28,379 bases of DNA from Pleurotus ostreatus/Saccharomyces cerevisiae fusant (lineage: Eukaryota > Opisthokonta), in NCBI GenBank assembly GCA_024196135.1, contig JAMQCK010000320.1:1-28379 (forward strand). Reading direction: 5' to 3'. A program made the translations under genes and the position numbers. This document shows positions 20,607 through 28,379 of the stretch, piece after piece; within the stretch, counting starts at the first letter, position 1, and each line of letters opens with the position of its first letter. Below the pieces are notes generated by a model. The model did no database searches. It was not told where the DNA came from and saw nothing but the letters and a program-made list of their open reading frames with translations.

Positions 20607-22852
20607 TCAGTCAGACCCCTTCAAACTCCTCGTAGCTTCCAACTCTCCCTTCAACCCATCCCTCTCCCTCTCCACATCCTCAAGCCGCATCCTCATCTTC
20701 TCAAACTGATACCGACACCCCGCCAGCGCCGCCCGCGCCCCCGCCGCCAGCCGCCGCGAGAACAGCAGCTCCTCGCCCAGGTCCGCGACATCGTCCTCCG
20801 CGGCGGCGAGGACGCCCCGGAACTGGGCCCGGTCGTTCGCTAGCTCGGCCATGTTCGCCTCCAGCTCTGCCACGTTTGCCTCCAGCTCGACCACGTTCGC
20901 CTCCAGCCGAGCTACCTCCTTCGCCGATTCCTTCTCCTGCTCTGCCGCGTTCGCCTGCAACACTGCCACCTGCCTCTCCAGCTGCTGCGCGTAGGACCGG
21001 GGCACGAGCGGCTCCCCGGTAGCAGCTTCGACCGGCTCCTCCGGGTGGGCCTCGACTACCTCGTCGGCACGGGCTTCGACTACCTCCTCAGCGCGGGCGT
21101 CGACAAGCTCCCCTGCGTGCCTCCTAATCAGCCCGTCCACAACTCGGTCCAGCTGGGCGACGAAGGCGTCCACCATCTCGTCGATAGGTCGTGGCGCGCC
21201 CGGGTGGTCTGCGCGGGCTTCGACTGGCTGGTCTGCGCGGGCTTCGACTGGCTGGTCTGCGCGTGCTTCGACTGGCGGGCCATCCGATCCCTCACCAGGC
21301 TCCACACTCACAGGCTCGCTCGCCCGCGCCCCTTCTCCCACCCCCACCGGCCGCCTCCAATCCCCCAACCTCGGATCCTTCGAGAACGGCACCCGCGCTG
21401 CAGGCAATCGGCACACAGCCTCATCAACATCGTACGGCGGGTTGAAGGGGCCTGTGTATGTTGGTTGCGGGGTTGGCACCCGCGTCGCCCTCAGATCCCT
21501 CGCAGGCGTCTTGGGCATCAACCTCGCGCTCGGATCCTCCCCCTTGCCTCCTCTCACCGTCTCCCGCCACCGAGAGATGCACTCGTACCACGGCGGGGCT
21601 TCTTCCCTCGCCCGCAACGTGTGCTGGATGACCTCCGCCGGCGTCAGTGGGGTGAAGGGGTCCGGGGACGATGATCTGGAGGGGCTGTCGCCATGTATAG
21701 AGCGCTCGTCTCCAGCCGCACGCCCCGCGTCTCCACCCACCCGCGCCTCCCTCACCACATCCGGCACCCGCGCCTCCCTCACCACATCCGGCACCAGCTC
21801 CGGCACCCGCACCGGCGGCGACGACACCCGGATCGGATATATCCGCGGGATCTCAGGATACTCCCCGGGGTACGCCTCCCTAAGCGCCTCAGCGTCCATC
21901 CGTTCTGTGGGCGTGGGCGTGGCGGCGAAGGCGACGCGGAAGTCGTCGTAGGAGAGGGGCGTGGGGGCTTGGATGGGCGGTGTGTGATCCTGCACGAGTG
22001 GTGCTTGGTGAGGAGGTTGGGGAACGTGAGGGTGGGCGGGCTCGTGTGGTTGAGGGGCGGACTCGTGAGGTTGAGGGGCGGGTGCGTAGGGATGGGCGGC
22101 GGCTGGAAGGGGTCCAAAAGCCGGGTATGGAGGATAGTAGACAGGGTAAGGACCTGGGTAGTTGGAAAGGGGAGCTGGGTAGCCGGGAAGAGGAGCTGGG
22201 CAGGCAAGAGGAGGGAGCACGCAGGGAACTTGGGGAGCAGGGTATCCCCCAGGAGCAGGACCATAGTATCCGCCCATCAAGGCCGCTTCAAAAGACGCGA
22301 TTGCTGCATTCAGATAGACTAGTGGGCGGTCAGTACACGGCCTTGCCACACAATCTGGGTGAAGTACGCACCGTTCACATGAGCACTGGGGCCAGACAGA
22401 GGGAGCTGAGGATACATGGGCGCGAATATGCCGTAGCCAGTGGGAGCGTACGGATTTTCGGTACTGGGGTATACTGGAATATGTTCATCAATATGGGCGG
22501 CTCGTCACAAGCAAATTGACACGGCGACGCACTCTGTGTAAAGTAGTCCACGGGCATGACGGGATCGTCGTCGGCGTCCTGAGGGCCTTGAAACTCTGCA
22601 TCGCCAGTCAGTACTCTCCCGATGCGTCGAATGCCACAACACACCATGAGACGGTCCGGGCACCGGCGAATTATCTAGGCTGCGCCTGAGCACCTTCGTG
22701 GGCGTCCCCCGACCGTGACCGGACGGCGGGGGTGTGCGTTGCGACGACAGCGGGGGCGGGGACTGCGAGCGCGGGCGCTTGACGGACGGTCCTGGCAGAT
22801 CGTCGTCGGCGCGTCGCTTGAGGTGAAGGCGTGAGTTGGCGGAAGAGGCCAT
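20607..22852 (-). CDS. Pro/Tyr-rich coiled-coil protein, probably nuclear (694 aa)
   Basis: Exons in transcript order are 22852-22645, 22595-22533, 22473-22372 and 22318-20607, with introns of 49-59 bases. I recognise no domain. The N-terminus carries basic clusters (LKRRADDD, VKRPRSQSPPP) that look like nuclear signals. Residues about 142-194 are a Pro/Tyr/Gly-rich stretch, low complexity and possibly prone to condensate formation. A central part contains two perfect REARVPDVV repeats and three PVEARADQ-like repeats. Residues about 565-690 form a long coiled coil rich in Leu, Glu and Ala (LEANVVELEANVAELEANM). The gene has the same layout as its downstream neighbour (basic head, Pro-rich middle, coiled coil), without clear sequence similarity. 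The two could be partners or distant relatives. The function is unknown. Confidence 0.75.
21207..21278 (-). repeat. 24-base coding tandem repeat, three copies
   Basis: Two identical 24-base units and one with two changes encode PVEARADQ-like octapeptides in the 694-aa protein. More degenerate EARAD-type units lie nearby (about 21020-21110). Confidence 0.85.
21739..21792 (-). repeat. 27-base perfect coding duplication
   Basis: Two identical adjacent 27-base units encode REARVPDVV twice in the 694-aa protein. Perfect identity points to a recent duplication. Confidence 0.9.
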
Positions 22853-23572
22853 GGCTAGCGTCTAGAGGGAGGAGCGTGCAGCGTTTAAGGGCTAAGTAGC
22901 TCTGAGAGCAGTCGAGCGAGGACAGGAGTGGCGGTAAGAAACAGCTGATCAAGCAGGACCGTGCACCCAGGCGCGCTTTGTAGCCCGCCGTCGCGGTGCC
23001 GCCGGATCACACGAGGCCGGTATTGACCCTATACACGCAGTGCTAAGCACGCCGGGCGCTGGTCAACGCGTGCCGCCAATCTCTTTGTTGCAAGATTAAA
23101 GAAGGCGCTGTTGTTTCCCAAAAAGGCATGGCTTTCCCACGTTATGCATGTAGCGTGGTGCTGGTCCTTTCACGAACCTAGGTCGTGGCTCACGATCCAA
23201 GGTCCTCGTTGCGTGCGCATGTTGCTAAACATGATAGAAGCGTACAGATCTCTTTGAGCAGAATGAAATTGAGATCAGTCGAAAGACAATTAGGCTTGGG
23301 CTGTGCGCACGTACGTGGGTACAGTGGGATTCAGTCCGTCCACATGTTCGCCCCATGCGCTGCTCGAGCCGCCGCTTGCAGCTACTGTGCGTCGCGCTTT
23401 GAGGTATGTTTGAACAAGGTGGTCTTCTGTAAAGCTACGAGCGGTTAGCACATCTTCGGATAACGCACCGTTAAGCGGATATATCAGACGCCCTTGCGCG
23501 TGACAGGGGACAGCAAGCGTTGGTATGGCGTGTAACGATGAGAAGACATAGAATACAAGTGGGGTGTACAGT
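22853..23572. other. Intergenic between Cwc15 and the 694-aa gene
   Basis: 720 bases with the promoter of the 694-aa gene and the 3' flank of Cwc15. A + strand ORF (23185-23448) lacks any family likeness or splice support. I do not find the inverted AACAAT element here. Confidence 0.5.
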
Positions 23573-24617
23573 CTACTTGATGAACTTTGCCATGAACTTC
23601 CTGCAAGTCAATGAGCTATGAGGCGCAGGCAAAATATCAGGAGCACGCACTTGTGGAACTCTGTCCGCAAAAGATCGTTCACGAAGCCCCGGTCATTCTT
23701 ATCCCTAGTATCCATAGCCTGGTTCTTGAAGATCAAGTCTGCAAACCTAGTCAGTACATTCACTCATCCTTCGACAAGAGGCCACCACGCACCGTCATCC
23801 CACCGCCGCTTGACCGCGAACGAGCCCGGCGCGGTCGTGTTCAGGCCCTGCGGCTGCTGCTGGCCGAGCGCGGCCGCGAGATTGAGCAAAGGGTTCGCGG
23901 TCGCGATCTCCGCCTCGCGCGCAACCGCGTCCGTTGCGCTCTGCTCGCGCTCCTGCCGCGCCTTCTCCTCCGCGCGCTCCCGCTTGATCTTCTCGAGCTC
24001 GCGCAGCAGCTCGTCCGTGTCGTCCTCGTCTTCATCTTCGTCACTGTACCCATATTAGCCCTCGCATCCTTCACTTCTAACGTCCACCCACGCACCTATC
24101 GTCCTCCTCATCCTCCTCCGCGTCGCCTGCCTTCGACTTCTTCTCCCCCTCTTCGCCCTCCTCTTCCTCATCGCTGTCCTTGTCCGCCTCCAGCGCCTCC
24201 TGCAGCAGCTTTCGCCGCTTGTTCGACTCCTCGTCTTGCCCGGACTCGCTCGTGCCGCTCTCGATCGCCAGCGGTGGCTTCCCCTCCGCCTTGCGCTTCT
24301 TGTTCTTCGCCTCGAGCTCTGCAGCAAAGAGCTCCGCGCGCAAGTCGCGCTTCTTCACCTCGTCTTGGGAGGTCTGGCCAGCTTGACTGAAGGTACGTGA
24401 TTAGCACAGGCGCGTGCAAGCAAAGTTTGGAGGGGACGGCGCGGTGAGGGATTGCGCGCGCGAGAAGTGATTGGTACAAGCAGGGTGTAGATAGCGTTGC
24501 TTACCGGAACTTCAGCTTCGTATGCGACGCCATGTCGCGCACGGAGAACTGCCGCGAAACTCCCTTCACATCCTTCGCCTGCGCGGGGTCCCATGTCGGT
24601 CTGTGAGCGGTGGACAT
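23573..24617 (-). CDS. CWC15: Pre-mRNA splicing factor Cwc15 (256 aa)
   Basis: Exons in transcript order are 24617-24505, 24386-24096, 24043-23793, 23738-23651 and 23600-23573. The Cwf15/Cwc15 signature is clear at both ends. The N-terminus ([10 protein letters not shown], then [15 protein letters not shown]) is typical. The C-terminus has [15 protein letters not shown] and [20 protein letters not shown] at the very end. Between them lie acidic runs (residues about 113-145) and a charged helix, as in other family members. Cwc15 belongs to the Prp19-associated (NTC-related) set of the active spliceosome and acts in the nucleus. The length is normal. It is divergent from the pseudouridine synthase gene, with 406 bases between the start codons. 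The start is the first ATG of exon 1. Confidence 0.95.
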
Positions 24618-25023
24618 GGTGTACTATAGGTTTGCAAGGGACAAATTGAGGTCGTTCCGGTATGAAGAGGGCTTTGTGAGTCAGGAAATGAGCGGACGGC
24701 AGGATGTGAGCGCGGAAAGCAAGGGGACCAAGATGTTCGTGTGGCGTCCCGCGATGCGCCTCGGCGTTTGCCGATCGTTCACTCCAGCCATGCTGAGCGG
24801 TATACGCTACTTGTGCTCGACTCCCAAGGGCGCCAGCCCGGCCTGATTTTCTCTCCTATTCCTCTGACATCTATCGACTGTTTCTGCTGCTGCTACCTGC
24901 TTTACTGCCATTTTCCGTTCCGGTGACCTTGGATAGCTGCAGTGATCATCCTCGACCTTTCGCGACAATTTGCGCGCCACCATTCGCGCATTCTTCCGCC
25001 CGCCCAAGCTCTGCGCCCCGCGC
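24618..25023. promoter_or_regulatory. Bidirectional promoter, Cwc15 / pseudouridine synthase
   Basis: 406 bases between two divergent housekeeping genes, so both core promoters must lie here. No TATA box stands out. A pyrimidine-rich stretch (about 24845-24920) precedes the synthase start, as often seen in fungal housekeeping promoters. Confidence 0.6.
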
Positions 25024-27591
25024 ATGAGCAACGAGGAGAAACTCCGACAGCTCAAAGCCGCCGACAAAAGCCTCCCCAAGCTGATCGCCTCCCGCCGGGT
25101 CGTCCTTCCCCCCATCCGGCTGTCCCCACACCGCGTCTTCCGCCAGAACGTCACGAGCCTCGTCGTCAGCGCGATGGCCGGCACTGAGGGCGCGGTCAAT
25201 ACGCGCAACATCAGCACGACGCCCGGGCTGAAGAAGATCAAGCCATACTGGTACCCATTTTGCACGATGGCGAAGGAGAGGTGGATCGGGCGCGAGATTT
25301 TGGAGGTCGTGTCGACGGAGTTTAGGGATAGGAGCATGGAGTTTTATGTGCGTGCTATACCCTTTGAACTTGTGCGTCGAGCTGACAGAACGAGCGCAGA
25401 GATATGCCCTCGAGAGCGGCGTCACGACTATCAACGGCAAGGTGGCGCGCCCGGACACGATCATCCGGAATGGCGATCGCATAGAGTGCGTCTGCGCTTC
25501 TGTCCTGCTCTATATCATCTAACCCTTCCCAGAAACGTCGTCCACCGCCACGAGCCCCCCGTCACCTCCACGCCCGTCCGCGTCCTCCTGCACGACACCG
25601 AGCGCGGCTTCATTGTCGTCAACAAGCCTGGCAGCATCGTTCGTCCGTCGCGCTCCTGCCCCCTACCGCTCCCTCACTCAACCCCCTCCGCAGCCCGTGC
25701 ACGCGGCGGGTAGATACAACCGCAACTCGCTCATCCATATTCTTATGCACGAGATGGGGTTCAAGAAGGTTTATAGTGCGTAAAGGCTGCTAGCAACATG
25801 TATAGGATGCTGACGCGTTGGCAGCGGTGAACAGACTAGATCGCCTGACCTCCGGGCTCATGATCATTCCCTTGAACGCGGATTTGGCGCGCAGCCTCAC
25901 GAAGGAATTCATTGAGGGCAGCGTACGCAAGGAATATGTTGCGCGCGTGAAGGGGAACTTCCCAGAGTATGTTTCCAGCTTTCTCGGTCCATGCCTTCTC
26001 TCATCGTCTGCCAGTAGCGAAATAGTCTGCGAGGAACCGCTGCTTACCGTTGATCGTCAAATGGGCCTGAACATCGTCCACCCTGAAGGACGGGTGAGTT
26101 GACTGAGGATGTACTCCCACACACGGAGCTTATTCTCTTATAGCCAGCAAAAACGGTCTTCAACAAAATTCGCTACGATCCGCACACCAACAGTAGCGTC
26201 GTGCATTGTGAGTCGACATTCACATATTCTATAGAACCCTCATCTCACCTTACCCCACAGGCAAACCATACACCGGACGCTGTAAGCATCTGCCTCTACC
26301 TATCCGCACCCTCAACTCTACCTTCACTTCCCCCTACCCTCTCTTCCCTATCCACCTTCCCTTACCTTCCAATGATTTACCAACCAACCCTCCTCCAGCC
26401 CACCAACTCCGCGTCCACCTCCAATACCTCGGCTTCCCCATCGCCAACGACCCGGTCTACTCCTCCGAAAAGGTCTGGGGCAAGAAGCTCGGCGAGGGCG
26501 GGATCGACACGACGCCGAGCGACGCGCGCGCGGCGCCGGCGCCGCCGGAGCATCTGAGGGCGTTCACGGAGAGTGTGGGGAGTCCGGAGAGTTTGGGGAA
26601 GGGATATGTACATGGAACGGAGAAGGTTAATGGGCAGGAGAAGGTTCAAGGGCAAGAGAAGATTCATGGGCAGGACAAGGAGAAGGTGCACGGACCGGCG
26701 ACGTTCTCCGATGCGATGAGTGCGGTCTCCGCTGCCTCTGCCGCAGTGCAGGGGAACGGTGCCGTATCCGAAGAGAATGCCAGTGCGGATGCAAAGGCCG
26801 CGCGCAAGCTCCTCCCTCGCGAAACTGGCGAGGATATCGGGATGGGGTCACCGGTGCCCTTGTCGAGCGAGGCGATCACGGTGATCACGAATCTGCGGAA
26901 TATGAAGGTGGGTGGTTGGTTGGCGGTGACTGTTCCCGCACTCACATCACTACTCCAGGACGAGGACGAGGACTGGGGCCGCTGGCGCGACGTCGTGTTC
27001 CGTGCGAAGGGGAAGCTTGTGCCCGGTTATGTGCCGGAGCCTGACAAGAAGCCACCGCCGCATCGGAAGGACAGAGGGGGGAAGAAGAAAAACAAGAATG
27101 CGCCTGTGGTGGCTGAGGAGGCGGCGACGCCTGCACCGAATGGAACGACACTCGCAGAGGAGACGTCTGCAACGGCGGCAGAGTCGACGAGCGGGGATCA
27201 AGCTCACGTGTCGGGCACAGCAGGCGCTACTGCCGTGCCCAATGGCAAGGCCGTCGGCGCTCCTCCTACCGTCTCCTCGACCGACTCGACCACGCAAGAG
27301 CCAGCATCCGAATCCTCCGAACCCCCACTCCCCGCGGACCAACTCTCCACGACCGACGTAACCGCCATCAACCCGCCCCTCGCCCCGGGCGCCAAAGTCA
27401 TGCTCGACGACTCGCTCTACTGCGCCGAGTGCTACCTGCCCCTGCACCCCGACCCGAAGCCCGAGGCGCTCTACATCTTCCTGCACGCGCTGCGCTACAC
27501 GACGAGCCTCGGGACGTTCGAGACGGAGATGCCCGAGTGGGCGGCGGAGGACTTTGAGTGGGACCAGAAGGCGGTGGGGTCGGTGGTTTAG
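25024..27591 (+). CDS. tRNA pseudouridine synthase, RluA/Pus8-Pus9 type (681 aa)
   Basis: Exons are 25024-25347, 25400-25485, 25533-25638, 25694-25775, 25825-25966, 26015-26093, 26144-26207, 26261-26281, 26399-26907 and 26959-27591. A small S4-like RNA-binding segment (about 109-136) precedes the catalytic domain. The active-site motif is [10 protein letters not shown] with catalytic Asp205, and the RSHQLRVHL motif follows at about 302. Enzymes of this type convert U32 of cytosolic and mitochondrial tRNAs to pseudouridine. The C-terminal block LYCAEC (Cys626, Cys629) with [20 protein letters not shown] is typical of fungal Rib2/Pus8-Pus9 relatives. No deaminase domain is seen. Two low-complexity insertions lie between conserved blocks: KVxGQE-type repeats in exon 9 and an Ala/Thr/Ser-rich stretch in exon 10. 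Exon 8 is only 21 bases. Confidence 0.93.
26605..26696 (+). repeat. Degenerate 21-base coding repeat in the pseudouridine synthase
   Basis: Four or so degenerate units encode (E/D)KVxGQ-type heptapeptides inside the exon 9 insertion. They sit between catalytic-domain blocks, so they probably form a flexible loop. Confidence 0.7.
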
Positions 27592-28178
27592 ACGCGATGG
27601 GAGCTTTTGCGCCGGGGTGCCAGGTGGATATGATCTGGTAAATGACGCTGTGGCGAAGGGCCTTGGATTAGATCGAGATGATTTCCATCCACTAATTTCT
27701 GTCTGAGCAGGATAGAGGCTGGTAAGTGCAAAATGTCCTGATAGATCGATCATTGGTGCAACTCCGGTCTAGTTGGACCTGGTGCAGCGACCTTCAGGCG
27801 TCTCACAATAGCTGGTGGCAAGACCAGGCGGTACGCTACCTCGCGGCAGCGGCAACCGGCAATGCAGTGTAAAGAAAGACAATAGGGATATCTGGCCGTA
27901 CATGCCGACAAGGACTACCTAACTCAGACATCACCTTCGCCTGTAACTTACCATCTTTCGCGTGATCCGAACAAAGGAAGCCCACGGCGCCCAATTGTTC
28001 GATACGCCGCAATCGGAACAATGGCTGATTGACGCTCGGACCCTCATGCGTGCGTTAAAGGAGCTCCCCATGTTGGGTTGGCACGCCAACTCCCCTCAAT
28101 CTCCGCCTCGTCTTCCCAGGACTTCATTGAGTCCATCTATTGAACCATAATCGCCTCAATACAGATCAGCTCGCCATA
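27592..28178. other. Upstream region of the right-edge gene
   Basis: 587 bases with the 3' flank of the synthase gene and the promoter of the right-edge gene. The block 28084-28147 resembles the upstream region of the 983-aa gene (CGCCAACTCCCCTC, then GGACTTCATTGAGT). No separate gene is visible. Confidence 0.6.
27992..28024. promoter_or_regulatory. Inverted ATTGTTCG / CGGAACAAT element
   Basis: The block begins CAATTGTTCG and ends CGGAACAATGG, an imperfect palindrome related to the two elements upstream of the 983-aa gene. It lies about 155-187 bases before the start codon. An ACAAAGGAAG motif lies nearby (27970-27980). Binding by an HMG-box protein is possible but unproven. Confidence 0.45.
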
Positions 28179-28379
28179 ATGGTACACTCGCACAATGGTC
28201 GTGCAGGATCGGGATCGCCCTCGAGGAAGCGCTCGAGGTCGCCGGCCAGCGAGCACTCTCCGGACGCTCCAGGGAACAAGCGACGCTCACCCACGCCGGA
28301 GGACAGCGCAGACTCTAGTCGTAATCGTTGGGCCACTGACTTCACTCGTCTTCCCCCTCGACGTACGTGGTACCATGTT
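28179..28379 (+). CDS. 5' part of a paralogue of the 983-aa protein (truncated by window)
   Basis: The ATG at 28179 opens a frame whose product has a stretch identical to the 983-aa protein, GSPSRKRSRSPASEHSPD, followed by similar basic Ser/Pro-rich sequence and a matching exon end (PPRR, then a GTACGTGG donor at about 28361-28364). The likely first exon is therefore about 28179-28363, the same size as the 187-base first exon of the relative. The rest lies outside the window. Conservation covers the upstream region as well, so the duplication included the promoter. The nuclear-type N-terminus is shared; the function is unknown. Confidence 0.8.
   Translation, partial: MVHSHNGRAGSGSPSRKRSRSPASEHSPDAPGNKRRSPTPEDSADSSRNRWATDFTRLPPRRTWYHV

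Noticed and set aside
24807..25482. Minus-strand ORFs over the start of the pseudouridine synthase
   Set aside because: They overlap clear conserved coding sequence on the + strand and lack any motif.
1..28379. tRNA, rRNA, CRISPR arrays and transposons across the window
   Set aside because: No cloverleaf-like box sequences, no rRNA segments, no spaced direct repeats and no transposase motifs were found on either strand by eye.

Overview
This window looks like nuclear DNA from a basidiomycete fungus, probably an Agaricomycete (a mushroom or bracket fungus). The base composition is GC-rich. Genes are tightly packed on both strands and broken by many 45-120 base GT..AG introns. Two genes encode fungus-specific FunK1-type kinases, a family greatly expanded in Agaricomycetes. 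All gene models below were spliced by hand from consensus sites and frame continuity. Family calls rest on motifs, without database searches.

Layout. 1-1888: no convincing gene, only a weak three-exon ORF near the left end and a pyrimidine-rich tract. 1889-4705 (-): FunK1-like kinase A. 5164-6495 (-): FAD-dependent aromatic-ring monooxygenase-like protein. 7241-8426 (+): cysteine-based tyrosine phosphatase. 8559-12655 (-): three tandem short-chain dehydrogenase/reductase (SDR) genes, of which the first copy (rightmost) has lost its catalytic residues. 13345-16057 (-): FunK1-like kinase B, a paralogue of A with all four introns at matching positions. 16869-19921 (-) and 20607-22852 (-): two large low-complexity, coiled-coil, probably nuclear proteins of unknown function. 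23573-24617 (-) and 25024-27591 (+): two divergent housekeeping genes, the spliceosome protein Cwc15 and a RluA/Pus9-type tRNA pseudouridine synthase. 28179-end (+): the first exon of a paralogue of the 983-residue protein, cut off by the window edge.

The kinase/SDR half looks like accessory genome: duplicated, divergent enzymes with one degenerate copy. The monooxygenase, phosphatase and reductases sit between the two kinase paralogues and could take part in small-molecule metabolism, but no polyketide, peptide or terpene backbone gene is visible, so a biosynthetic cluster is not established. The right half is a conserved pair (Cwc15 and Pus) flanked by a fast-evolving family of nuclear-type proteins. 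Two members of that family share their first exon and also an upstream block containing paired ATTGTT/AACAAT motifs.

The most interesting leads are the intact but catalytically stripped SDR, the duplicated promoter-plus-exon unit with its inverted motifs, the regularly spaced SUMO-consensus array in the tail of kinase A, and the pair of kinases with altered activation-segment motifs.
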